DNA of 29,514 nucleotides from positions 1-29,514 of the forward strand of contig JARKQP010000082.1 in NCBI GenBank assembly GCA_029974875.1, in the 5' to 3' direction. This stretch comes from Mobilitalea sp. (lineage in GTDB: Bacteria; Bacillota_A; Clostridia; Lachnospirales; Lachnospiraceae). The notes under the pieces were generated by a model. That model ran no database searches. It saw only the letters and a list, made by a program, of their open reading frames with translations, and was not told where the DNA came from. Positions 6,931 to 15,306 of this stretch are shown here, piece by piece (the stretch's first letter is position 1; each line of letters opens with the position of its first letter). The position numbers were made by a program, and so were the translations under genes.

Positions 6931-7920
6931 TTACCCTTTTAACACCCTCTCAATAGCACTCAATTCATCCTCAGTAAAGTCCAGCTTATCTATAATTTTA
7001 ACATTATCCTCAATCTGCTCCACCCTGCTGGCACCAATAAGCACGGTGGTTACCCTATCCTTTCTTAACACCCAGGAAAGAGCCAGCTGCGCCAGCGTCT
7101 GTCCTCTTTCTGCAGCGATTCCATTCAGTTGGGTGATCTTGTTAATCACCTCAGGAGTGATCGCTGAGGATTTTAAGGAACGGTTTTTGGTTGCACGGCT
7201 GCCTTCAGGAATGCCCTGGAGGTATTTATCTGTAAGAACACCCTGGGCAAGGGGGCTGAAGCAAATACAGCCGGAGCCGATCTCCTGCAGAGTATCCAGC
7301 AGGCCATCCTCCTCCACCCAGCGGTTGAACATGCTGTAGCTTGGCTGATGGATCAAAAGAGGAGTATTATTCGCCTTCAGTATTTCAGCAGCTCTTCTGG
7401 TCTCGGCCGATTTGTAGTTTGATATTCCCACATAAAGAGCCTTACCCTGCCTTACGATATCGGAAAGTGCCCCCATTGTTTCCTCAATGGGTGTGTCAGG
7501 ATCCGGTCTGTGATGATAAAAAATATCAACGTAATCCAAATTCATTCTCTTTAAGCTCTGGTCAAGACTTGATATAAGATATTTTCTTGAACCGAAATTC
7601 CCGTAAGGTCCCGGCCACATATCATAGCCAGCCTTGCTTGATATTAAAAGCTCATCACGGTATGGACGAAGATCACTGTTCATTATGCGTCCAAAGTTCT
7701 CTTCCGCTGATCCATAAACCGGGCCGTAATTATTCGCCAGGTCAAAATGAGTGATACCGCGGTCAAAGGCCTTGAATAAAATAGCTTTTTGGTTCTCAAC
7801 GGAATCTACGGAACCAAAGTTGTGCCACAGTCCGAGTGCAACGCGGGGCATTAAAACACCACTCTTTCCACATCTTAAATATTTCATTTGGTCATATCTT
7901 TTCTCATCTGCTTTATACAT
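6931..7920 (-). CDS. Aldo/keto reductase, YghZ-like (L-glyceraldehyde 3-phosphate reductase type)
   Basis: 329 residues from ATG at 7920, which follows GGAGG with a six-base gap; an in-frame ATG 11 codons upstream has no such site. The AKR tetrad is complete: Asp60 (HFDLANNYG), Tyr65, Lys96 (LLISSKAGYD) and His137 (IFYHHRPD). The GYDMWPGPYGNFGSRKYL segment and overall length place it near YghZ/Gpr, NADPH-dependent reductases of aldehydes such as L-glyceraldehyde 3-phosphate and methylglyoxal. It is soluble and cytoplasmic. It is divergent from an AraC regulator at 8111, a plausible controller. Substrate assignment within the AKR superfamily is tentative. Confidence 0.88.
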   Translation of the reverse strand: MYKADEKRYDQMKYLRCGKSGVLMPRVALGLWHNFGSVDSVENQKAILFKAFDRGITHFDLANNYGPVYGSAEENFGRIMNSDLRPYRDELLISSKAGYDMWPGPYGNFGSRKYLISSLDQSLKRMNLDYVDIFYHHRPDPDTPIEETMGALSDIVRQGKALYVGISNYKSAETRRAAEILKANNTPLLIHQPSYSMFNRWVEEDGLLDTLQEIGSGCICFSPLAQGVLTDKYLQGIPEGSRATKNRSLKSSAITPEVINKITQLNGIAAERGQTLAQLALSWVLRKDRVTTVLIGASRVEQIEDNVKIIDKLDFTEDELSAIERVLKG

Positions 7921-8110
7921 ATAGCTCCTCCAATACAATATTATTCCGGCCACTATAAAGGGCTGACTTATGTTACCTAGCTTATTATATAATTTTGTTT
8001 GGATTTATGAAATGTCTGGAAGTGACTAAAATTGTCTTCCAGCGACTTATTGCATTTTTTATTTTTCTATGGTATTTTTGTGGTATAACAAAAGAACGGG
8101 GTGAAAAATA

Positions 8111-9019
8111 ATGTTTTATTGTCTGGATAACGACCTATTGCCACAGATCACGCATATGGGCAGGAATGTGACAAAGACCGGTTGGAAGCATGTCCAAAGG
8201 GTATGCGGTGATTACGTTCTATATTTGGTTAATGACGGAAAAATGTATATCAGCGAGAATGGAAGGGAATATATCCTGGAACGGGGCGATGTGCTGTTAT
8301 TGGAGCCGGACAAGAGCCACACCGGATTCAAGGAGCATTTTTGTGATTATTATTTTATTCACATCAGACCACAGGTCTTCACTGTTTTTGATTGCTCGGA
8401 GATTAATCATATTGAACGGATCATCACTGAGAACCGCAGTGAATTCTATAAATGCAGCGCCATGAGCGATGAACTTTATAAGAAGACAAAGCTTTTCATA
8501 CCAAAGGATATCAAAATTAACGATACCAATGTATTTACCGAGCTTACCACAAAAGCGGATGAGGCGATCACCTCCATCTATCATATGTCCCAACACTGTA
8601 AATTGATATGCTCCAGTAAATTTATCGAAATACTGGCCATTCTCTCTGATTATTTCACAGCGGAGAGGCTCAATCTAAGGGATGATACTGTTGTTAAGCT
8701 TAGTAAAAAGGTTGAGGAAGTCATTGAACTGATCCATAGGGAATATCCTAAAAGGCTGACCGGGGAAGCGATCAGTGAAAGCCTGAACCAAAACTATGAT
8801 TACCTTAACCGGATCTTTAAAAGACAGATCGGTATCACAATTTTTGAATACCTAAACAATACAAGGATTGACAAAGCAAAGGAGCTTCTGGTAAAAGGCA
8901 ATTTGAAATCCTCAGAAATCGCTGTTTCTGTGGGCTTTTGTGATGAATATAGATTCTGCAAGGTGTTTAAACAAAAGGTTGGTCTTTCCCCAAAAAAATA
9001 TTCTAAATTAATGGCCTGA
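8111..9019 (+). CDS. AraC-family transcriptional regulator
   Basis: 302 residues. The N-terminal part looks like a cupin-type sensor (GREYILERGDVLLLEPDKSHTG, about 50-75). The C-terminal 100 residues hold the paired helix-turn-helix, ending with the AraC signature IAVSVGFCDEYRFCKVFKQ and GLSPKKYSK. GGGGTG precedes the ATG. It is divergent from the aldo/keto reductase gene across about 190 bases, so it may control that gene or itself; the ligand is unknown. The last two codons and the stop are made from DNA that matches the clbS-like gene further right, so the 3' end was rewritten by a recombination event without harming the HTH. Confidence 0.9.
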   Translation: MFYCLDNDLLPQITHMGRNVTKTGWKHVQRVCGDYVLYLVNDGKMYISENGREYILERGDVLLLEPDKSHTGFKEHFCDYYFIHIRPQVFTVFDCSEINHIERIITENRSEFYKCSAMSDELYKKTKLFIPKDIKINDTNVFTELTTKADEAITSIYHMSQHCKLICSSKFIEILAILSDYFTAERLNLRDDTVVKLSKKVEEVIELIHREYPKRLTGEAISESLNQNYDYLNRIFKRQIGITIFEYLNNTRIDKAKELLVKGNLKSSEIAVSVGFCDEYRFCKVFKQKVGLSPKKYSKLMA

Positions 9020-9186
9020 TGTTGCTGAAACGCAATATGTCCCAAGAGTTGAAGTCCCTGTCCGGGTGAAATATTTATTCTCAAACAGCTCCTCATTTGT
9101 GATCTTCCCCATCATGTCCATCACCTTTTTGTAACTGACATGACGCATTTTCTTTGAATCCTCATAGGGGGTAGACTAGTGTTTCT
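9009..9186 (-). pseudogene. Remnant of a second ClbS/DfsB-like gene
   Basis: About 178 bases match the 3' half of the intact clbS-like gene (10178-10355) in the same orientation. Translated on the minus strand it gives H-stop-STPYEDSKKMRH, VMDMMGKITNEELFENKY and STLGTYCVSATSGH, against HQSTPYEDSRKM, KELFDNKYFDW and STLGAYCVSATSSH in the intact protein. A CAG-to-TAG change (9178-9176) and loss of both ends make it non-coding. It overlaps the last codons of the araC gene. Confidence 0.85.
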
Positions 9187-9206
9187 TTATAGTCATACTT
9201 CACAAA

Positions 9207-9240
9207 TGATATTGATTTTCATTATTATTATTTGTCTAAT
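9207..9240 (+). promoter_or_regulatory. Candidate Fur box over a promoter upstream of the superoxide dismutase
   Basis: TGATATTGATTTTCATTATTA (start 9207) agrees with the classical Fur palindrome at 17 of 21 positions by eye. It covers a possible -35 TTGATT (9212-9217), with TCTAAT (9235-9240) 17 bases downstream as -10. The leader to the SOD start would be about 110 bases. A second TATAAT lies at 9307-9312 with a poor -35. The DNA here is very AT-rich, so a chance match is possible. Confidence 0.4.
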
Positions 9241-9356
9241 ACATAGAATATTGGATTTTATACAATTTATTTGTAAAAAATCCTTTATTTTTTCTGATTT
9301 TTAATATATAATCCATTTATACAATAAACAATTTCTTATGAAAAGGAGAGATATTT

Positions 9357-9983
9357 ATGCTAAAACAAGTGGAATTGACATATAGCTTTAATGATCTTGA
9401 ACCCTATATTGATGAACTAACTATGGTTACTCATTATTCCAAGCACCACGCTACTTATACAGCAAATCTAAATGCTGCCATTGAAAAAAATTCGGAATTA
9501 TCTCAAAAATCGATTGAAGATATCTTTATCCATTTATCTGAGATATCTGATGAAGCGTTAAAGACTGCTTTAAGGAATAATGGCGGCGGATATTATAATC
9601 ATAATTTATACTTCTCCACTCTTTCACCGAAGGGCCTACGTAAGCCGGAGGGGAATTTATTAAAACAAATTGAAAGTGATTTTGGTAGTTTTGATAATTT
9701 AAAGGAAAAATTGAACAATGCAGCAGCAACCAGATTTGGCTCCGGCTGGGCCTGGCTGTCCACCGATAAATCCGGCAGGTTAAGTGTAAGCTCCAGTCCC
9801 AACCAGGATAATCCATTGATTGAGACACGGGGTGAATGGACACCACTACTCGGTATCGATGTATGGGAACATGCCTATTATCTTAAGTACAAGAATCTGC
9901 GCCTTGATTACATCAATGCCTTATATTCCGTACTTGATTGGGAACAGATTGCAAACCTTTATAACAAAGTTAAAGCAAGTTAA
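9357..9983 (+). CDS. sodA: Superoxide dismutase, Fe/Mn family, probably Mn type
   Basis: 208 residues, normal for the family; converts superoxide to oxygen and peroxide in the cytoplasm. All four metal ligands are present: His26 (MVTHYSKHH), His82 (GGYYNHNLYF), Asp168 and His172 (LGIDVWEHAYY). The gateway residues His30 and Tyr34 are also kept. Gln150 before DNPL is at the position typical of Mn-dependent enzymes. The residue after His26 is Tyr where His is common. The start ATG follows AAAGGAGAG. Both flanks carry clbS-like sequence in direct orientation, and a Fur-like site lies upstream. Confidence 0.93.
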   Translation: MLKQVELTYSFNDLEPYIDELTMVTHYSKHHATYTANLNAAIEKNSELSQKSIEDIFIHLSEISDEALKTALRNNGGGYYNHNLYFSTLSPKGLRKPEGNLLKQIESDFGSFDNLKEKLNNAAATRFGSGWAWLSTDKSGRLSVSSSPNQDNPLIETRGEWTPLLGIDVWEHAYYLKYKNLRLDYINALYSVLDWEQIANLYNKVKAS

Positions 9984-10036
9984 AAGCAGCTCTTTTAACA
10001 TTAATTAAAAAAGGGGCTATCCCTATATATTTTTTC
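9979..10036. terminator. Terminator region between sodA and the clbS-like gene
   Basis: GTTAAAAG/CTTTTAAC (9979-9999) forms a perfect 8-bp hairpin overlapping the sodA stop. Next, AGGG/CCCT (10012-10024) is followed by ATATATTTTTT on the plus strand. On the minus strand the second stem is followed by TTTTTTAATTAA, so it may serve both convergent genes. Confidence 0.55.
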
Positions 10037-10047
10037 TATAGGCAATA

Positions 10048-10099
10048 ACATGAGAGAGTGATATGTTCCACCATATGGAAGCATATCACTCTCTCATGT
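10048..10099. repeat. Perfect 18-bp inverted repeat forming a long hairpin
   Basis: ACATGAGAGAGTGATATG (10048-10065) is exactly complementary to CATATCACTCTCTCATGT (10082-10099). The 16-base interior can add a TTCC/GGAA pairing. There is no T-run after it on either strand. It lies between convergent genes and may end or stabilise their transcripts, or be an insertion scar. Confidence 0.75.
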
Positions 10100-10115
10100 C
10101 ATTATTTAGGTATTT

Positions 10116-10664
10116 CTATCTATTAAATTCCCTGTATCCCTTGATGTGCGCTTTCATCTTTTTCATTGCCCAGTCGTAATGGCTTGATGTTGCTGAAACG
10201 CAATAAGCCCCTAGGGTTGAATTTCCTGTCCAATCGAAGTATTTATTATCAAACAGCTCCTTATCTGTAAATTCCTCAATCATAGTCATCACCTTTTTGT
10301 GGCTGTCATAAAGCATTTTCCTTGAATCCTCGTATGGGGTAGACTGGTGTTTCTCCCAAAACTCCACGTTCATCTGACCATAGGTTTTCCAGTTATACGG
10401 CTCTGGCAAAAACGGCTTTTTTTCACCTTTTTGGTTGGCTTTGGTCCAATTCAGTAATAGCTGGTGCCATTCATACAAATGAATAAGTACATCACGCAGA
10501 GTTTTATCGCGTTTCCAATGCGCTTCTTTTTTGTTGAAATTATCACCAAAGTTAAATGCCGCGGTCTGCTCGTCTTCCGTCATGGAATCAATGAGTTTCC
10601 ACAGTTTTTCAAACTGTTCATTTGCCGCCTTAATCAAATCCGGCTTCGTCGTTGCTCTTCCCAT
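10116..10664 (-). CDS. ClbS/DfsB family four-helix protein (DUF1706)
   Basis: 182 residues starting at ATG 10664, preceded by AAGGAGGATAATCGCA. The pattern fits the family: an N-terminal TKPDLIKAANEQFEKLWKLID helix region, WKRDKTLRDVLIHLYEWHQLLL with the conserved His and Trp, then WKTYGQMNVEFWEKHQ and a C-terminal helix after SSHYDWAMKKMKAH. It is cytoplasmic. The founding member ClbS hydrolyses the cyclopropane warhead of colibactin and protects the producer; most relatives have no known substrate, so no colibactin link is claimed. A broken second copy lies at 9009-9186. Confidence 0.85.
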   Translation of the reverse strand: MGRATTKPDLIKAANEQFEKLWKLIDSMTEDEQTAAFNFGDNFNKKEAHWKRDKTLRDVLIHLYEWHQLLLNWTKANQKGEKKPFLPEPYNWKTYGQMNVEFWEKHQSTPYEDSRKMLYDSHKKVMTMIEEFTDKELFDNKYFDWTGNSTLGAYCVSATSSHYDWAMKKMKAHIKGYREFNR

Positions 10665-10796
10665 TGCGATTATCCTCCTTGTGGCATACGGAATGAGAAA
10701 ACTTCATACCCATAATCAAATTTAGTTTACGCCACTTTCCAATGTTAAATCAATTTTCTAATTTTATTTTACCATTAATAAGATGACAACAGTGTG

Positions 10797-11969
10797 TCAT
10801 ATTTTATCTGATGATTTCCATGTGTATCTAAGCAATATTGCATCAAGGGCACTCACCATGCTTTTAATTTGCATTTCTTCAATGGTAAGCGGCGGGTAAA
10901 ATCTTAATAAATTGGCAAGGGCATGAAAACCTGCAATATAACCTGCATCAAATAGCTCTCTGTGGATTTTCTCCAACGGAAAATTTATATCTTTGTCAAA
11001 CTCAATTGCCATCATTAGCCCAATTCCACGGACTTCCTTAACGCATTTATACTTTTTGGACAAAGCTTTAAGTTCAGAGCTAAGAACAGCGCCCATTTCC
11101 GATGCCCTTTGTATGAGCTTGTTATCCTCAATCGTGGAAATAACTGTTTTGACAACAGCACAGCCCAAGGGATCGTTTTGGTGTGATTGGGCGTATTTAA
11201 AGCCAGATTTTTCAGCGGCATCCGATACCTGCTTTGATAATGCAATAACACTGACAGGATACCCGTTCCCAATACCTTTTCCTATTGAAATAATATCAGG
11301 ATGGATATCATAATGCTCAAACCCAAACCATTTCCCCGTTCTTCCGGTTCCCGCAGTTACCTCATCAACGACAATAATTCCGCCATTTGATTTTACTTTA
11401 TCTGCGATCTCCTTAACCAAGGCCTTTGGGGGCAGTTTAACCGTACCCGAAGCATTACCCGGTTCAAAAATAAATGCCCCTATTCTGTCAAAGGGTATAT
11501 CTGCTAACAAAGCATCTGTATTTCCATTGTATTCTGCTAAATCAAGGGAAATCCACTCTTCCTTGCTCCGCATCGCAGAAATGCCGTAAGAGGATAAAAA
11601 ATAATTATTCAAGCAAAGAAAATAGGGCTTTTCCATAATTCTCTTGGCTAATTGAACCCCAAACTCTACAGCTTCACTGCCGGAGCTGAGGAAAACACAT
11701 TTTCCTTCATTAAAATGAAACAGCCCAAGAACCTTTTTGGCTGCCTCATCAACAACCTTTGTTGTATATCTATAACCGGTATGGCTGACATCCTTCAACT
11801 GATTTATTATGGCTTCATTTACCTGTGCGTTATTATGTCCTAGTGCAGTACACCAGACCCCGGATTCGAAATCCAGATATTTTTTTCCTTTTTCATCAAT
11901 TACATAACAATTATCACTAGAAACGATAGTGGAATTCAGCACTTCATAATTACAGCTTAGAGTCTTCAC
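10797..11969 (-). CDS. Class III (PLP) aminotransferase
   Basis: 390 residues from GTG at 11969; AAGAGG lies eight bases upstream, whereas the in-frame GTG at 11978 overlaps that site. The fold-type I features are clear: phosphate-binding SSGSEAVEFG, Asp202 (VVDEVTAGTGRTG) that contacts the pyridine nitrogen, and PLP lysine Lys231 (ISIGKGIGNGYP). It belongs to the acetylornithine/4-aminobutyrate/ornithine group, but the usual EPVQGEGG is EPGNASGTVKLPP, so the substrate may differ. No biosynthetic partner gene is next to it; the region 11970-12269 separates it from a divergent gene. Confidence 0.88.
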   Translation of the reverse strand: MKTLSCNYEVLNSTIVSSDNCYVIDEKGKKYLDFESGVWCTALGHNNAQVNEAIINQLKDVSHTGYRYTTKVVDEAAKKVLGLFHFNEGKCVFLSSGSEAVEFGVQLAKRIMEKPYFLCLNNYFLSSYGISAMRSKEEWISLDLAEYNGNTDALLADIPFDRIGAFIFEPGNASGTVKLPPKALVKEIADKVKSNGGIIVVDEVTAGTGRTGKWFGFEHYDIHPDIISIGKGIGNGYPVSVIALSKQVSDAAEKSGFKYAQSHQNDPLGCAVVKTVISTIEDNKLIQRASEMGAVLSSELKALSKKYKCVKEVRGIGLMMAIEFDKDINFPLEKIHRELFDAGYIAGFHALANLLRFYPPLTIEEMQIKSMVSALDAILLRYTWKSSDKI

Positions 11970-12269
11970 ATTTTTCACCTCTTAATTATTAGATTTTTCA
12001 GTACAGATTATATAAATTGACCCCATGGTGTGTAGCTTCATCAGCTACCATCCCGCAGAATTTTATTCGTAGTTTGCGTAACAGTTTACCATAATAAAAC
12101 AAATGCTTCAAGATTGAAAAATAGGTCAAAACCGAAAAAATTCAACGTTTTTTGAAAGGTATGGTATAATAAGTGTAAGATGTTGACCACGAAATTGGGA
12201 ACGGAACACACACCCGCACTATCATCGATACAGTGCCATTTATGGCAAAATTAAAAGGAGGGATTCACA
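11970..12269. other. Divergent intergenic region
   Basis: 300 bases between the aminotransferase and the pRiA4b-like gene. It holds a small GTAGCT/AGCTAC hairpin near 12025, a TATAAT on the minus strand upstream of the aminotransferase without a good -35, and the plus-strand promoter listed separately. No further gene is seen. Confidence 0.5.
12141..12170 (+). promoter_or_regulatory. Probable sigmaA promoter of the pRiA4b-like gene
   Basis: TTCAAC (12141-12146) and a perfect TATAAT (12165-12170) are 18 bases apart. The start codon follows about 100 bases later behind AAAAGGAGGG. Confidence 0.5.
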
Positions 12270-13028
12270 ATGGCAAGTCACCCGATTTACCAGTTCTACG
12301 CTGAGTTAGACGATTATGAGCCAAAGATATGGAGACGTTTTCAGGTAACAGATAATATTACGGTAGCAAGGCTTGGCTATATTATTCAAGTGCTGTTCGA
12401 AATGACGGCAAGTCATCTTATGACGATTGAGGTACCGCAAGATGAAAATTATAATGCTTATTTGCGTACACGGTACCCGGATTTACCGTCTGACGATTCG
12501 TTGTTTCATCATGATGAGACAATTTACCGTTACGAGATTATGGATGAGGATCTGGAGACATTTGATGATCCGCACCGTAATGTACGCATTGTAGATGCTG
12601 CGGAGACGAAGCTTCATAATACCGTATATCATCCGAATGATAGACTGAGACTTAACTATGACTTCGGCGACAACTGGTGGGTTTCGGTGATTCTTGAAAA
12701 GATATTCGAGGATAAAGAGCTGCCAGGTAGCGAATTGCCCCGCGTGGTTGAGGGTGCCGGGTTCGGTATCGTAGAGGATGCAGGCGGTGTCGGAGGCTTA
12801 GAGAACTTGGCGAAAGCATTCAAAAAGAAAAAGGGGGCGGAGTACGAACAATTCAGCGAATGGCTTGGCGTTAAGGAATTTGATATGACGGCGTTTGATT
12901 TGGATGATATGAACTTCCGCTTGAAAAAGATTCCGCGCATTTATAAGCAGTGCTATGAGGACAGGCTATATCCTACGCAAAAATCCATTGATTTGATCGA
13001 ACGTAAATACCTACAGAAAAAGCTATAA
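12270..13028 (+). CDS. Plasmid pRiA4b ORF-3 family protein
   Basis: 252 residues. The family hallmarks are the opening strand YQFYAELDDYEPKIWRRFQV, the DFGDNWWVSVILEKI motif after LNYD, and a gly-rich LPRVVEGAGFGIVEDAGGVGG loop with the FDMTAFDLDDMNFRL tail. Members occur on plasmids and chromosomes, often as accessory genes; their biochemical role is not known. A strong AAAAGGAGGG site precedes the ATG. The next gene begins about 80 bases downstream on the same strand and may be co-transcribed. Confidence 0.85.
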   Translation: MASHPIYQFYAELDDYEPKIWRRFQVTDNITVARLGYIIQVLFEMTASHLMTIEVPQDENYNAYLRTRYPDLPSDDSLFHHDETIYRYEIMDEDLETFDDPHRNVRIVDAAETKLHNTVYHPNDRLRLNYDFGDNWWVSVILEKIFEDKELPGSELPRVVEGAGFGIVEDAGGVGGLENLAKAFKKKKGAEYEQFSEWLGVKEFDMTAFDLDDMNFRLKKIPRIYKQCYEDRLYPTQKSIDLIERKYLQKKL

Positions 13029-13108
13029 ACGTAATGGTTTCATTGACAAAGCCCATTTCTTTGTCTATAATAATATCCAATATTATATCAGTCAGAAGGT
13101 GCTTGATT

Positions 13109-14332
13109 ATGTATATCAAACGGCATATTGAAAATTCAATTATTAAAACAGCAAAATTGTTTGGGGCTGTTATGGTCACAGGGCCAAGGCAGGTGGGGAA
13201 AACCACCCTGCTGAAAAATGTTACTGGAAGCATGACCTATGTCACGCTTGATGATCCAATTCTGCTACAGACAGCGGTCAATGAATCGGGAACCTTCTTT
13301 AAGGATTTTCCACCGCCTGTATTTATAGACGAAATTCAATATGCACCAAATCTGTTTCCATATATCAAAATGTATATTGACAAAGAAAAAGTTAAAGGAC
13401 TGTTCTTTCTGTCCGGTTCACAGCAATTTCATATGATGAAAAATGTCAGCGAATCACTTGCAGGGCGGATAGGAATACTCCATCTGCTGGGACTTTCCTT
13501 GCGCGAAATGAGGGGTGTAGAATTTAGCAGACCCTTTCTACCAGAGGATGATTATTTCAAAGAGCGGAGAGCTAATCTCAAAGAAACATCATATAAGGAT
13601 ATATGGCATATTATTCATCGGGGCAGCATGCCTGAACTTACAGCAAATCCTGACTTTGATTGGCAGATCTATTATGCAGCCTATGTAAAAACTTATATTG
13701 AACGTGATGTCCGTGAATTGACTCAGGTTGGCGATGAAGTGAAATTCCTGAAATTTATGACGGTGATTGCCGCATCCAGCGGACAGCTTTTAAATCTTGC
13801 TTCTGTTTCCCGCGATGTTGGCATCAGTCCCCCCACCGCAGAACGGTGGCTTTCGATTTTAAAGACATCCGGCATTGTGCATTTACTTGAACCGTACTAT
13901 AACAACCTTACAAAACGGGCTATAAAAACACCAAAGGTCTATTTTCTTGATACGGGGCTGATGGCTTATCTCACCCGTTGGCCCACACCTGAAACGCTTC
14001 AGACAGGTGCCCAGGCGGGAGCCTTTTTTGAGAGCTTTGTGGTATCTGAAATAATAAAAAGCTATTATAATGAAGGTATTCTTGAGCCGCCAATCTATTT
14101 TTACCGTGATAAGGAGCAAAATGAAATAGACCTTTTAATCCATGAAAACGGTACGCTTTATCCCATAGAGATAAAAAAACACGCTGATCCCGAAAAGAAT
14201 GACGTCGCTGCATTTGCTTTGCTGGATAAAATTCCAGGAGTCCGGCGGGGATCCGGCGGTGTCGTGTGTATGTATGATCATTTAATTACATTAAAAGGTG
14301 AGGATAGGGCTATCCCTGTTAACTATCTATAA
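13109..14332 (+). CDS. AAA-type ATPase with DUF4143 domain
   Basis: 407 residues from ATG 13109, which has AAGGTG upstream; an earlier in-frame ATG at 13034 has no site and would add a non-conserved tail. Near the N-terminus is Walker A VTGPRQVGKTTLL and then Walker B PVFIDEIQYAPN with a sensor FLSGSQQF. The C-terminal half is DUF4143, including YIERDVREL and a PD-(D/E)XK-like end, FYRDKEQNEIDLLI then PIEIKK. Such ATPases are common accessory proteins of unknown function, variable between strains. It lies just after the pRiA4b-like gene. Confidence 0.88.
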   Translation: MYIKRHIENSIIKTAKLFGAVMVTGPRQVGKTTLLKNVTGSMTYVTLDDPILLQTAVNESGTFFKDFPPPVFIDEIQYAPNLFPYIKMYIDKEKVKGLFFLSGSQQFHMMKNVSESLAGRIGILHLLGLSLREMRGVEFSRPFLPEDDYFKERRANLKETSYKDIWHIIHRGSMPELTANPDFDWQIYYAAYVKTYIERDVRELTQVGDEVKFLKFMTVIAASSGQLLNLASVSRDVGISPPTAERWLSILKTSGIVHLLEPYYNNLTKRAIKTPKVYFLDTGLMAYLTRWPTPETLQTGAQAGAFFESFVVSEIIKSYYNEGILEPPIYFYRDKEQNEIDLLIHENGTLYPIEIKKHADPEKNDVAAFALLDKIPGVRRGSGGVVCMYDHLITLKGEDRAIPVNYL

Positions 14333-14430
14333 GACAAACATTTTCAAAGTATCCCAGATACGGTTGTATTGTCACGGAACAGGCAGTACATTCCACCGAC
14401 TTTCTTGCAATCAACGCTACGGAGGCAGAC

Positions 14431-15306
14431 ATGAATACAATTACAGTGAACGCTTATGCGAAAATAAATCTCGGTCTTGATGTCATAAGAAAACGTCCCG
14501 ATGGTTACCATGATGTCTGCATGATCATGCAGTCCCTGGATCTTCACGATATCATAACAATTAGCCGTATTCCTTCCACCGGTATCAAGATAAGGACAAA
14601 CCTCTCCTATCTCCCAAACGACCAGGGGAATCTGGTTTATCGGGCTGCCGCATTATTTTTAGAGGCTGCCCAGATTAAGGACGGCCTCAACATTACCCTG
14701 GAAAAGAATATCCCCGTTGCCGCCGGACTTGCGGGCGGCAGCTCTGATGCCGCTGCTACTTTGAAGGGGTTGAACGAATTATACCAAACCGGCTTATCAA
14801 TGGAAGAATTAAAAAGCCTCGGGGTGAAAATAGGTGCTGACGTTCCTTATTGCATCCAGCTTGGAACCGCACTATCGGAGGGAATTGGGGAGGTGCTGAC
14901 GCCCCTGCCCGCCATCCCGGAATGCACCGTATTGCTTGTAAAGCCCGATATCAGTGTTTCCACAAAATATGTCTACGAGAATCTGCGTTTAACCGGTACC
15001 GTCACACATCCTGATATTGCAGGGATGAGGCATGCCCTTGAGCACAATGACCTCTCCTCCCTGGCGAAAACCATGGATAACCTGCTCCAGACCGTGACTG
15101 TCAAGGATTATCCCATTATTACGGACATCAAACGCAAGATGCTGGAGCTGGGCGCCCTAACCTCCCTGATGAGCGGAAGCGGCCCTACCGTGTTTGGGAT
15201 TTATAAAAACGTGGAGCTGGCGAAGAAAGCTTTTAATTATTTTAAACGCCACAAGCACTACGGGAAGCAGGTATTTCTTACAAAGCCCTATTATCCTGAA
15301 AGATAA
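14431..15306 (+). CDS. ispE: 4-diphosphocytidyl-2-C-methyl-D-erythritol kinase
   Basis: 291 residues; the ATP-dependent kinase of the non-mevalonate isoprenoid pathway, phosphorylating the 2-hydroxyl of CDP-methylerythritol in the cytoplasm. GHMP-kinase motifs are all present: Lys11 in AYAKINLGLDV, the ATP loop PVAAGLAGGSSDAAA (about 95-109), catalytic Asp137 in GADVPYC and MSGSGPTVFG near the C-terminus. GGAGG lies five bases before the ATG. The frame is open upstream of the start and codes protein-like sequence back through the end of the previous gene, but the RBS and family N-terminus support ATG 14431. Its stop codon lies inside the first unit of the repeat block that follows. Confidence 0.95.
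   Translation: MNTITVNAYAKINLGLDVIRKRPDGYHDVCMIMQSLDLHDIITISRIPSTGIKIRTNLSYLPNDQGNLVYRAAALFLEAAQIKDGLNITLEKNIPVAAGLAGGSSDAAATLKGLNELYQTGLSMEELKSLGVKIGADVPYCIQLGTALSEGIGEVLTPLPAIPECTVLLVKPDISVSTKYVYENLRLTGTVTHPDIAGMRHALEHNDLSSLAKTMDNLLQTVTVKDYPIITDIKRKMLELGALTSLMSGSGPTVFGIYKNVELAKKAFNYFKRHKHYGKQVFLTKPYYPER

Noticed and set aside
8800..9096. 98-codon minus-strand ORF over the end of the araC gene
   Set aside because: It is a shadow of the araC gene and only enters the clbS-like remnant in the wrong frame.
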